Shown one piece after another: positions 48,027 through 57,618 of a stretch of DNA of 64,000 bases. Position numbers and translations under genes: made by a program. Under the pieces are notes generated by a model. It had not been told where the DNA came from, did not search any database, and saw only the letters and a program-made list of their open reading frames with translations. The stretch is from Myxococcales bacterium. Lineage in GTDB: Bacteria; Myxococcota_A; Polyangia; Haliangiales; Haliangiaceae. Position 1 is the stretch's first letter, and each line of letters opens with the position of its first letter. Location: the NCBI GenBank assembly GCA_016706545.1, contig JADJJK010000023.1:83776-147775 (forward strand). The letters are read 5' to 3'.

Positions 48027-51000
48027 TCAGGCCCAGCGGTCGCGAGTGTGCTCGTTGGTCTTCTCGTCGACGTGGCCGCTGTACGGGATGCTCATCTGCT
48101 CGAGCGCCTCGAAGAGGGCAAAGCCCACCACCGAGCCGGGGTCGGTGATGTTGCCGGTGTCGTAGAAGTCGATGTTGGCGCCCAGCAGATGGATCTTGTA
48201 CTGGGTGGCGGCCAGAAAGTAGTGCTTGCCGAAAAACCAGTACCAGTAGCGGTGGCGCTTCACGCCGATCATGCCATCGGCGACCATCTTGGTCACCAGC
48301 TTGGTGGCCACCCCGCCCAGGCGGCTGACCATGGTGCGCAGCGCGCTCACCAGCGAGCCGATGCTGTCGAACGCCATGCCCCAGGCCTTGGCCACCACCT
48401 TGAGCGCCCAGGGGAAGAAGTCCGCGGCGCCGGTGGGCGGGTCGGTCTCGAACAGCTCGAGGATCTTTTCGGCGTTGGACGCCACCGCGGTGATGAGCGG
48501 CTCGATCACATCCCACGTGGTGGCGCCGACGATCTTCTTGATGAGCTTGGGCAGGTAGGCCAGGCCCTCGGCGGCGAAGCCGTCGATGATCTCCTCCATC
48601 GCGCCGGCGAGGCCCTCGAAGAAGCTCTTGAACGCCTTGGCGACGCGGCCAAAGAAGCCCTTGATCTTCTCCCAGGCCGCCCCGGCCTTCTTCATGATGC
48701 TCTCGATGGTCTGGTAGCCAGGGAGCGCCTTGAGCCCGGAGGTCATGCTGCCCAGCTTGACCGGATCATCGGGCAGTCCGCCGCCGGCGCCGCTGGGGCC
48801 GCTGGTGGCAACCTCGGCGTTGCGATCAGCGGCGGCCTTGCCCTGCTGCGACGGCTTGGGAGCCTCTTGCGCGAGCTGCTTGCCGCTGCCTGCCTTGGGC
48901 GCGCCCGGCGCCTCCGGGATCTTCGGCTCCTGCTTCTTCATGTCGCCGCCCAGATCGAGCTGGAAATTGAACAGCTCCTTGGGCGGCATGATCTCGAAGT
49001 CGGCGAGCGACTCGCCCTTCCAGCTCGGGTTCCACACGCCGTCGAGCAGGGACAGCTCGGCGTACGGGTTGACGGAGCCCTTGATGCCGAAGGTCAACGC
49101 CATGCCCAGCTCGACGTCGCCGGAGGCGCCTCCGGAGGGCGAGTAGGCGACCGTGAGCTTGCCCTTGGGCTTGAGCAAGGCCTCGCCGGTGATCGGGATC
49201 ATCACGCCGCCGCCGCCGCGCAAGAGGGACGGCGACAGCGCGAACAGCCCGAGCCCCACCTTGGGGGTGGCCACCAGGCGCGCCGCGAGCTGGCCGAGCA
49301 GCTCGATCTCGGCCTTGACCTGCTTGTACTCGAAGGTCTCGAGCGACAGATCCTCGAGGGTCAGCTTGGGCGCCAGCCGCAGGTCGAACTCGTAGTTGAA
49401 GTCCAGGTTGAAGCCGATGTCCAGGTACACGCCGAGCCCGTACACGCTGACCAGCGGGATCTGCTTGGCGAACTTGAACAGGCTCTTGGTGACCGGCCCG
49501 TGCTTGAGCAGCGTGATCTCGTCGACCTTGAGCTCGACGTTGACCTTGTTGTCCTTGGAGTTGTAGGAGAGCGTGCCGGTGGCGACCAGGCCTTCCTTGA
49601 TCTTGACCGTCAAGGAGCCGGTGATGGTGAGCCCTTCCTCCTTCTTGAAGGCGACGCTCAGCGAGCCGCGGAACTTGTCGCCCTCGGCGCCGAAGTGCGC
49701 GGCGATCGCCGCCTCGCTGATCGACACGCCGGTCTTGTCGACCTTGCACGCCACCTCGACCTTGTCGAGGTACTTGAAGTTGACGACCTTGAGCTTGAAG
49801 TCGCCCTCGACGTCGCCGTTCTCCTTGATGGTGCAGGCGATGGACGGGATCTGCAGGTACTTGCCGAGCTGCAACGGCGAGGTGGTGCCGATGGTGCCGG
49901 TGTAGTGGCCATCGGGGTGGATCTGCCCGTCGAGCGCCAGCCCCAGCCCGCCTTCGCCGGCCAGCTTCTCCAGCGCCGGGATGTTGATCCCCGCGGTGCC
50001 GCGCACGGCGCCGCTCCACTGGCCGTTGTCGTAGTTGACGGTGCCGCCGAAGGTGCCCTTGAACGCCGGCTTGTCGCTCTTGGCCGGGTACTTCAGCTCC
50101 GGCGAGTCGTAGCTCAGCTCCGCCTTGGTCAGCGCGTTGTTCTCGATGGTGGCGGCGCCGGACGCGGTGCCGAACATGCCGAGGTCGGCGACCAGGGACG
50201 CCGAGCCGCTGAAGTGGCCGCTCGCGGTGTTGTAGGTGAGGTTCTGCCCCCGGCCGGTGAGCTTGACCGCCTTGAACTGCTTCTCGAAGGTGATCTCGTC
50301 AGCGGTGATGGTCCAGTCGCCGGAGCCTGACCGCGACACGGTGGCGGTGAACGACGGCACGCCGGGGATGAAGCCGTCGCTGATGGTGGCGGTGCCGGTG
50401 AAGCTCCAGCCGTTGTCGTAGCCGACGGTGACGCTGCCGTTGATCTTGCCGTTCTGATGCTTGATCTTGACCGTGCCGTTGACCGACATCGCGCCCTGGC
50501 CGCTGTAGCTGGCGCGCAGCTCGACCCCCTCCACCGTGAAGCCGGCCAGGCCCTTGGCGTTACCCGGGGTGATCTTGATCGTCGCCTCGACGCCGCCATC
50601 GACGATCGCCGCGCTGATCTCGGCGTCCTTGAGCACGTCGCCGAGCTTGCTGGTGAGGCCGGTCAGCTTGTTGTCGACCTCGCCGGTGGTGCCGTCGGCG
50701 CTAGGCGTCATCGGCTTGCTGTTGCGCGCCTTCTTGATATCGCCGGCCTCGACGTCATAGGCGACCTGGCCAGAGGCCAGGTTGCCGAGGTCGTTGAACG
50801 TCGCGTCGACCTGGGTGATGCGCATGCCCGGGTGCGAGACCTGCGGGTTCTGCAACGTCACGCGGTTCTGGCCCTCGGGGGCCTCGAGGTCAAACGTGGG
50901 GTTGAACTTGACCTTGAACGGCTTCTTGAGGCCGGTCGGCGCTGGCACCAGGGAGTACTCACCCTCGGAGAACTCGCCCTTGAGGGCGGTGTGCCACTTG

Positions 51001-53166
51001 ACCAGCCGGGCCTGGCGCTCCTTGGGATCAGACGGGGTGGTGACGAAGTACGCGATGTGATCGAAGGGGATGGCCTGGACCGCGCCCTTGATCTTGTACC
51101 CCTTCTTGCCCAGCATCTTCTTGTACTTCTTCATCTGCGCTTTGTTCGCAGACGTCGGATCGCCGGTGTAGGCCTTGCACTCGATGAGGACGTGGTCGCC
51201 CTGGATCTTCAGATCCATGGTGCCGTCGCCCTTGATGTTGCTGCCGGGGGCGAGCTCTGGGAACGTGGTGACGTCGAACACCGGCTGATCGAGCGAGGGG
51301 TTGGCGAACTTGTTCGGCAGCTCGGCCGCCGACAGCACCACGCACTCCTCGAAGATGTCGCCGCAGATCCGGTTGGTGAAGTGCTGCGGCTCGACGACGT
51401 GCTTGTAGAGCAGGTCCCACTTGCCGGCCTTGTCCTTGAACGCGGTGGCGATGCCGGTGCGCATCGCGTCGCGGTAGTCGTCGGTCTCCACGTTGGCCAG
51501 GCCCGGATCTTCCTCGGTGTAGCCGAGGGTCCCGTTCTTGGGCCAGGTGAAGGTGATCTTGACCCCCGCCGCGGTGTTGATCGCGTCGACGGCCTTCTTG
51601 TACGTCTTCCACTTGGGCTGGACGGTGACTTCCTTGACGGTGTCCTTGTAGTCGCCGTCTTCAGTGAAGACGTAGGCGTCCATGCCCTCGACCTTGGACA
51701 GCCGCAGCGACTTGTCAGCGAAGGCGATCTGCAGGTCCTTCTTGTCGCGCGCGCTGCCGGTCGGCGCGTACTGCGCCGGGGTGAACCAGGTCGAGCTGGC
51801 CTTGTAGTAGCGCGGGTGGAAGCGGGCGCCGTTGGCCGCGGCGAACTTGACCTCATCCTTGTTGGTGATGGTCTTGATCTTGGCCCGGCCGTCCTGGCTC
51901 TTGAACTTGGAGACGCGCTCGGACACCTTGGCCGGGCTCATGTCCGGCGTCGTCGGGGTCGTGCCAGCGCGATGCACGGTGCGATCGCCCACGGCCGGGC
52001 CCGCCGCCGAGACGGGCGCCGAGATGGGCGCCGAGACGCTGGGCGACTCGTCCGCCGACACCGCGGCGCCTCGCGGCGAGGAGCGCCCGAGGTCGGCGGG
52101 GGCCAAACCGCCACGCGCTCCGCGCCCACTGCCGCTGACCGCTCTTGGTGGGCTGCCCGGGCTGGCCCGCCTGGCCGGCGGGAAGGTTCTCGATCCGGCC
52201 GAGCTCGCGCAGCAGGTCGGCGCGTTGCTGGCTCGGCTCTGCGAGCTCCACCACCTGGCGCAGCGCGAACGCGCCGGCTGCGGCCAGCGCCGCCGCTAGC
52301 TCGGCGGCCTGGCCGGTATAGGTGTGGAGCTGGTCGACCGCGGAGTCAAACGCTTGCTCGAGCTCCGGCGCGCTGCTGGCGCCAGGGCCAGCCATGCGGC
52401 GCGCCTGGCGGCGCACGTGGTCCACCAGCTCCGCGGGATCGGAGGTCTGGAACTGACGCGGGCGGCTGGCGGCGAAGCGGCTGGCGAACTCATCGGCCTG
52501 GCGCTCGTGGGCGTCCTCCGGGCGGGACACCGGGCGGCCCTGACCGGCGGTGCCGCGCTGATTCTGCGCGACGTGCGCGACCTCGTGCGCGATCAGCTCG
52601 ATGCCCGACTCGCTCGTCGGGTCGTAGGCGCCAGCGGCGAAGTAGATGTCGCTGCCGATGGTGAAGGCGCGCGCGCCCAGCTCGGCGGCGGCCGCTGCGG
52701 CGCGGTCGTCGGTGTGGATGCGAATGTGCTGCGTTCCGATGCCCAGCGCGGCGCCGAGCCGGCGGCTCAGCTCGTCGGGCAGCCGCTGACCTGCGCCGAC
52801 GGACGCGATGAAGTCGAACGCGCTGGCCAGCGCGCCTTGATCCGGATCGGTGACCTGGGTCTCGGCGCGGCGGTGGACCTGACCCGCCGGTGCCCAGCCG
52901 CGGTCGACGCCAAGGAGCCAGCTCGAGTATTGCAGGCCCTGCGCCGGGGAGATGGCGCGGTCGCTGCCAGAGGCGACCAGCTTGCCGGGCGCCGCGCGAC
53001 CGCCGTCTTCGCTGCCCGTGCTGCCGATGCTGCCCGTGCGGGTCCGCTTGGACGGATCCGCCGCGAGGCGCCGCGCCGGCGTGAACTCCGCTCCGTCTTC
53101 GTCGAGGTCATCGCCTCGCCGCTCACTGCCGCGGGGCGCTAGTTCACGGAGAGGACCTTCTTGCAT
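48027..53166 (-). CDS. Giant DUF4157 protein with internal PD-(D/E)XK-like motif (apparent frame break)
   Basis: The N-terminal frame starts at the ATG at 53166. A DUF4157 domain lies at residues about 128-205 with a metalloprotease-like HEVAH at 194-198 and the flanking IRIHTDD and GSDIYFAAGAYDP blocks. A surplus base in the G5 run at 52098-52102 shifts the frame to a 1,350-residue part that is open to 48027. That part holds GDGTMDLKIQGDHVLIECKAY, a PD-(D/E)XK-like Asp...Glu-Cys-Lys arrangement (51174-51216). About 600 residues of beta-rich repeats and a helical end (from about 48720) follow. Corrected length is about 1,712. DUF4157 proteins are common as cargo of contractile injection systems and toxin delivery; no such system is visible here. 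Confidence 0.75.
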
Positions 53167-53223
53167 CGCTTTGGCATTGTACGTCGCATCGACTTGTTCC
53201 CTTCCTGGTCGAAAATGCCGAAT

Positions 53224-53237
53224 TTATTAAGCAATAA
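53224..53237 (-). promoter_or_regulatory. AT-rich leader with inverted repeat upstream of the DUF4157 gene
   Basis: TTATT-AAGC-AATAA forms an inverted repeat inside a strongly AT-rich patch (about 53205-53255) that stands out in GC-rich DNA. It lies about 60 bases before the DUF4157 start, where its promoter should be. Confidence 0.5.
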
Positions 53238-53304
53238 CAAGTGATTGAAGCATGAATCGCGGAAGTGGTCTGACTGCGCTGCGGCGCTGGCTGCCGCCGG
53301 CGGG

Positions 53305-54435
53305 TCACGGGCGCGGCGGCGAGCTCCACGATCCCGGCGGATCGGGATCCCAGAGCTGGCCATCATCGGCCGGGTAGAGCACGCCGGCAAACCCGTGCCC
53401 ACGCGCTCGTGGTGCCAGCGCCAGCGCTTGTGCGCGCAGGGGCGCGATCAGCTTGAGCTGCTTGACCGGCTCGCCGCCGGGGAGTTGACCTGCGGCGAGC
53501 AGGTCGCACGCTTGCTGCCAGGCCTGCGGCTCCACGCCGCCGTCGGGCAACACCAGCACCGCCTTGTAGGCGATCTCGGTCGTCCCCGAATACAGCGTCG
53601 CCGGGGGGCGCTTGGCCTCGTCGCCGGCGAACTCCTCCGCGCCGTCTCCCAGCTCGTTGTACGGGCCATCGATCCGCGTCGGGAGCTGGGCCGACAGCCA
53701 GACCTCATGCGCGGACGCGCCACGCGCCAGCTCTTCTTCGTTGGCTGCGTCCTTGGCCCAGCGCAGGACCACCAGCCCCTCCGCTTCGGACTGGGTCACG
53801 AACGCCGGGCGCTCGCTGCCGAGCAGCGCTCGGACGCCATCAAGGCCGGCGTCTTCGTGACCGGAGCGGTGAAAGGTCAGATCGAAGAAGTCCATCACCG
53901 AGTAGATCTGGATCGACGGGTGACGGCGCGGCGGCCGCGGTCGAGGGTAGGTGAAGCCAAGCTCCAGGTCATGCACCGGATAGGCGAAGCCGAACTGCAC
54001 CCCGGCCTTGCCGGCGAGCTGCGCGCGGATCCGCGAGATCACCTGGGTGAGCTGATCGAACAGGGTGGCGCGATGGCGCTGCAGCACCGCGCCGCCGCAC
54101 CAGATCTTGAGGGTCAACGAACCAGCGGACGGCTCGATCCGCACCATGGCCAGGCGCTCATCGTCTGGACCGTCTTGCAGGTACACGGTGTCGTCTCGGC
54201 CGGTGGCCACCAGCCGCTTGGCCTCCTCCACCCCCGAGAAGGCGCGTTGTTCTCCCTCGGGCCCGGCCAGGCGAAACTCGGTGAACAGCGGGAGCTCCGC
54301 CACCGCGTCCACGAGCTGCTGCACATACGAGCGGTCCTGATACCAGGCCAGCGCGACGTGGGGCTGCGCCTCGTCGGGAAAGAAGGCGATCTCGAAGACC
54401 GCCTTGAGAAACAGGTCGTCCCACTCGGAGCTCAT
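53305..54435 (-). CDS. Protein of unknown function upstream of the DUF4157 gene
   Basis: From the ATG at 54435 the product has 376 residues with no signal peptide or membrane helix. Segments such as DDLFLKAVFEIAFFPDEAQPHVALAWYQD, IYSVMDFFDLTFHR and VEPQAWQQACDLLAAGQLPGG give a mixed alpha/beta pattern I do not recognise. It ends 139 bases before the DUF4157 gene on the same strand, so the two may be one unit. An immunity or chaperone role is possible because toxin genes are often paired this way, but nothing in the sequence proves it. Confidence 0.7.
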   Translation of the reverse strand: MSSEWDDLFLKAVFEIAFFPDEAQPHVALAWYQDRSYVQQLVDAVAELPLFTEFRLAGPEGEQRAFSGVEEAKRLVATGRDDTVYLQDGPDDERLAMVRIEPSAGSLTLKIWCGGAVLQRHRATLFDQLTQVISRIRAQLAGKAGVQFGFAYPVHDLELGFTYPRPRPPRRHPSIQIYSVMDFFDLTFHRSGHEDAGLDGVRALLGSERPAFVTQSEAEGLVVLRWAKDAANEEELARGASAHEVWLSAQLPTRIDGPYNELGDGAEEFAGDEAKRPPATLYSGTTEIAYKAVLVLPDGGVEPQAWQQACDLLAAGQLPGGEPVKQLKLIAPLRAQALALAPRARGHGFAGVLYPADDGQLWDPDPPGSWSSPPRP

Positions 54436-54637
54436 TGGCGCGGATGATACCACCGCGAGCTCGCCGGCGGCGGCGCGGCTTCGGCGCGGCTTCGGCGCGC
54501 GCGTCCGCACCAGGGTGGCGAACGTCGATGCGCGTGACTCGGCAGGTCCTCGCCGTGCGCCGGCGTGGTCGCGACAGGCGCTCGTTGTGCGAGCGCGCCA
54601 CTTGGTGGCGACGACGGCCCGTGGCATATCCGTTTCC

Positions 54638-55081
54638 ATGTGGCGCCCAGCGAGCTTGGCCGATGACGACGACGTGGTGGCGATGTGCCTGGCGCTGTTC
54701 GCCGAGGATCCGGGCGAGGCGATGAGCGAGGACAAGATCCGGCGCACGCTGGCGGCATTTCGCGCCGAGCCGGCGCGTGGGCGCGCGGTGGTGCTGGAGC
54801 GCGACGGCGCGCTCGTTGGCTATGCGCTCCTGTCCTCGTTCTGGTCCAACGAGTACGGCGGCGAGACCTGCACCATCGACGAGCTGTACGTCACGCCGGC
54901 GCACCGCGGGCGCGGCCTTGGCACCACGCTGTTCGCGGCGATCGAAGAGGACCGCGCGTTGTGGCCGCAGCGGCCAGCGCTGCTGGCGCTGGAGGTCACG
55001 CCAGACAACGCGCGCGCTCGCGCGCTGTACGAGCGGCTGGGCTTTCGCGCGCGAAACGCGCTGCTGCGGCGCAAGTCCTAG
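54638..55081 (+). CDS. GNAT-family N-acetyltransferase
   Basis: The 147-residue product has the acetyl-CoA motif RGRGLGTTLFAAIEED and the C-terminal NARARALYERLGFRAR, both typical of GNAT enzymes, and ICTIDELYVTPAHRG-like strand 4. Start at ATG 54638 after a longer open frame with unlikely composition. Substrate unknown. The stop codon is part of a large palindrome. Confidence 0.88.
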   Translation: MWRPASLADDDDVVAMCLALFAEDPGEAMSEDKIRRTLAAFRAEPARGRAVVLERDGALVGYALLSSFWSNEYGGETCTIDELYVTPAHRGRGLGTTLFAAIEEDRALWPQRPALLALEVTPDNARARALYERLGFRARNALLRRKS

Positions 55082-55259
55082 AACACCGAACGGTTTGAAA
55101 TGCCTGCTACGACGAGACCTTGCGGGCGCCTTCGGGCGTACGTCCGATGCTCGCTCGTCACGTAGGTCCCTACGCTCCTCGCTGCGCTTCGGGCGTGCGC
55201 CCGAATCCACCTCGCAAGGTCTCGTCTCGCGACGGCATTCAAACCGTTCGGTGTTCTAG
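55078..55259. repeat. 182-bp imperfect palindrome in the convergent gap
   Basis: The left arm starts at the GNAT stop codon (ctagaacaccgaacggtttg..., 55078-55104) and the right arm is its near-perfect complement (55233-55259), differing by one extra base. An inner pair (gacgagaccttgcg near 55111, cgcaaggtctcgtc near 55214) continues the stem. The middle is also GC-rich and partly complementary. It can act as a bidirectional terminator or be a small non-autonomous mobile element. Confidence 0.8.
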
Positions 55260-55329
55260 CCGGCGCGAGCTGGCGCGCGGCCAGGCGCGAGCGGACCGAG
55301 CGTACGGAAGCGGCGCGCGGCAGGCGAGC

Positions 55330-55770
55330 TCAACGCTGCGCGGCCCGGTCCTCGCACAGCGTGGCCTGCGGCAGGAGCTTGCCTGGAGCGTGGGTTTGGG
55401 CATCGAGGATCTGCAACGCATCCTGCCGGCTGCGCAGGCTCTGCCGCGCGCGCACCACGACCCCTGCGATCACCACCAGGCCAAACCAGGGGACCAGCGC
55501 CAGGAGGCCCAGGCCCAGCCCGACGCGACGGGAGAACAGGAGGCCGGCGAGGTGGCCACAGAACGCCGCGCTCGTGATGAGGCCCAGGTATTCCCAGGCC
55601 ACGAGCGCCGGCGAGATCCCAGCGCGCACGAGCGCCCACCCTGCGCCCCCCGTGACCAGGCCAACTGCGATCATCCTGACGTGGAACCGGACCTCGTCGC
55701 GCAGCGCCGCCACGCGCATGTGCTCGATGGAGGCCATCAGCTCGTTGTTGGCCAGAGAGGAAGACGTCAT
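55330..55770 (-). CDS. Small membrane protein of unknown function
   Basis: The 146-residue product has three to four hydrophobic helices (from VRMIAVGLVTGGAGWALVRAGI, ALVAWEYLGLITSAAFCGHLAGLL and LLALVPWFGLVVIAGVVV) and an amphipathic N-terminus. No family recognised. Confidence 0.65.
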   Translation of the reverse strand: MTSSSLANNELMASIEHMRVAALRDEVRFHVRMIAVGLVTGGAGWALVRAGISPALVAWEYLGLITSAAFCGHLAGLLFSRRVGLGLGLLALVPWFGLVVIAGVVVRARQSLRSRQDALQILDAQTHAPGKLLPQATLCEDRAAQR

Positions 55771-55890
55771 GCCTGCAGTTTACCCCGGCGAGCGCTGGGG
55801 AGCATTGTGAGAAGGCCAAGGGCGCTGCCGGCTCGGCCGCTGCTCGCTGCTCGCGGCTCACTGCTCGCGGCTCACTCGCGGCTCGCTCGC

Positions 55891-56907
55891 TCAGGGCGCG
55901 GCTAGCTGGGGTGCGGGCGTGGGCGCTGACCAGCGCCAGGGCAGGGCGCCGGGCAGGCGCACGGCGCGGGTCACGCGCAGCCGCAGCAGCCGCTGCGCGC
56001 CAGGTTGCAGCGCCAGCTCTGGCGCGTCCCAGGACACGCTGGCCTCGCCGGTCAGGCTCAGCATGTCCCCAGAGTGGTAGTCGACGAACAGCAGGCCGGC
56101 GCGCGGGTGCTGCTCCAGGTTGCCCAGCGTGTTGAACAGGAAGTTGCCGCGGTAGTCGGGCGCGCACAGCTCGACGCCGTCGACGCCCTGATGTACGGCG
56201 ACGAAGCCGGGCTTGCCGCCGCGGTGCGAGACGTCGACGCCGTCGCTGGGGGCCAGGTTGGCCTCGTGCCCGCGCGCGGCGGCCGCGGCGGCGGCCGAGG
56301 CGGTGGCGATGAAGAACGTGTCCGCGGCGCCGATGAGCGCGCGCGCCGCCGCGTCGAGGTGCGGCCCCAGCGGCTGCGCCACCGCCGGGCCCGCCGCGTC
56401 GAGCTCCTGCGCGGGCTGGCGCGCCCAGATGTACTGCGGGCAGTTGCCGAAGCTCTGGGTGACCCGGACGGTGAGGCCGCGCTCGTCGACCTGGGCCAGC
56501 TCGCCGTTGACGCGGTTACGCCGCCGGGTGGCGGCCTCCAACCCGAGCAGGCCGATGGCGCGGCCGACCCGGAGCCACGGCGCCGCCGGGTCGGCGGCGT
56601 GCAGGCGGGCCGAGACGTGCAGCGTGCGCTCGTCCGGTGTCCGGACGAATCCCGGAGCGCCGCTGGCCACGCTGGCCCACGGCTGGCCCAGGTCATCGAC
56701 CACGCCCAGGAAGAGCAGCGGCAGCTTGCCAAACAGCTCGCGGTGGTCCTCCGGCATGAACGTGCGGATGACGCGCCGGCCCACGCTCTCGATCTTGTCT
56801 GCCACCCCGGCGCGCTCCTGCGCCTGGCGCTCGCCGTCGTGAAAGGGGCTGTCCTGGTGAGGCCAGCCCGCGCGTGATGGCGCGGCGGGGCCGCCGGCCG
56901 CGCTCAC
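55891..56907 (-). CDS. Pyridoxamine 5'-phosphate oxidase-like flavin protein
   Basis: The 338-residue product contains the split-barrel features FLGVVDDLGQPWASVASG, SFGNCPQYIW, ADTFFIATAS, CAPDYRGNFLFNTLGNLEQHPRAGLLFVDY and a final WRW strand. This matches the longer PNPOx-like flavoenzymes that reduce or bind small molecules. The start overlaps the GST stop (ATGA), so the two genes form an operon controlled by the divergent LysR gene. Confidence 0.85.
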   Translation of the reverse strand: MSAAGGPAAPSRAGWPHQDSPFHDGERQAQERAGVADKIESVGRRVIRTFMPEDHRELFGKLPLLFLGVVDDLGQPWASVASGAPGFVRTPDERTLHVSARLHAADPAAPWLRVGRAIGLLGLEAATRRRNRVNGELAQVDERGLTVRVTQSFGNCPQYIWARQPAQELDAAGPAVAQPLGPHLDAAARALIGAADTFFIATASAAAAAAARGHEANLAPSDGVDVSHRGGKPGFVAVHQGVDGVELCAPDYRGNFLFNTLGNLEQHPRAGLLFVDYHSGDMLSLTGEASVSWDAPELALQPGAQRLLRLRVTRAVRLPGALPWRWSAPTPAPQLAAP

Positions 56908-57533
56908 GCCGCCACCGGCGGCATGGCGGTGGCGACCATGGGCACGAAGCCGGGCAGGGCCTCGATGCGGCGCAGCCAGGCGCGCACGCCAGGATACGGC
57001 TCCAGCGAGAGCTTGCCCTCGGGCGCCCTGGCCACGTACGCATAGTGCGCCAGATCGGCGATGGTGGGCTCGTCTCCGACGAGGAAGGCGCGCTGCGCCA
57101 GCTCGAGCTCCAGCACGTTGAACAGCCGGGTCGCGATGGCGTGCATGGGCGCGAGGTCTGTGTCCCGGCCAAAGAGCACGGTCACGCGAGCGGCGGCCGG
57201 GCCGTACGCCAGCGGCCCCGCCGCGACCGACAGCCAGCGCGTGACCTCGGCGGCGCGCCGCGGCTCGGTGGGCAGCCAGCGCCGGGACGGATCGTACTGG
57301 CTAGCCAGGTAGACCAGGATGGCCGAGCTGTCGGCGAGGAAGGTGTCGCCGTCCTGCAGCACGGGGATCTGGCCAAACCGGTTGTGCTGCTTGACCTCGG
57401 CGGGGAAGTCGCCGAAGGCGACGTCCACCAGGTGGTGGGGCAGGCGCAGGATCGAGAGCAGCAGCTCGGCGCGGTGGCAGTGGCCGGAGATGGGGTGGCG
57501 AAACAAGCGCAGCGCAGCGGAGGGGGAAGGCAT
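56904..57533 (-). CDS. Glutathione S-transferase family protein
   Basis: The N-terminal thioredoxin-fold domain has RLFRHPISGHCHRAELLLSILRL, then the glutathione-site FGQIPVLQDGDTFLADSSAILVYL; the C-terminal helical domain ends VRAWLRRIEALPGF. 209 residues from the ATG at 57533. Possible detoxification enzyme in an operon with the flavin protein. Confidence 0.92.
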   Translation of the reverse strand: MPSPSAALRLFRHPISGHCHRAELLLSILRLPHHLVDVAFGDFPAEVKQHNRFGQIPVLQDGDTFLADSSAILVYLASQYDPSRRWLPTEPRRAAEVTRWLSVAAGPLAYGPAAARVTVLFGRDTDLAPMHAIATRLFNVLELELAQRAFLVGDEPTIADLAHYAYVARAPEGKLSLEPYPGVRAWLRRIEALPGFVPMVATAMPPVAA

Positions 57534-57599
57534 GCCGCCACCATGATCGTTTCGCAGCGCATGGAGAATGACGGAATTGGTCAATGCATCATTGCGCGT

Positions 57600-57618
57600 G
57601 CCGGAATAATATTCCGGC
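57600..57618. promoter_or_regulatory. Inverted repeat directly before the LysR start
   Basis: gccggaat-aat-attccggc occupies 57600-57618, with the LysR ATG beginning at 57619. There is no room for a normal ribosome site, so binding here would block translation start as well as transcription. A second short dyad (caatg-cat-cattg, 57582-57594) lies just upstream. Confidence 0.55.

Noticed and set aside
45741..50330. A 1,529-residue open frame on the + strand, antisense to the molybdenum enzyme and DUF4157 genes
   Set aside because: Its composition (His/Arg/Gly/Leu) and lack of any motif show it is the antisense of GC-rich genes, which leaves few stop codons.
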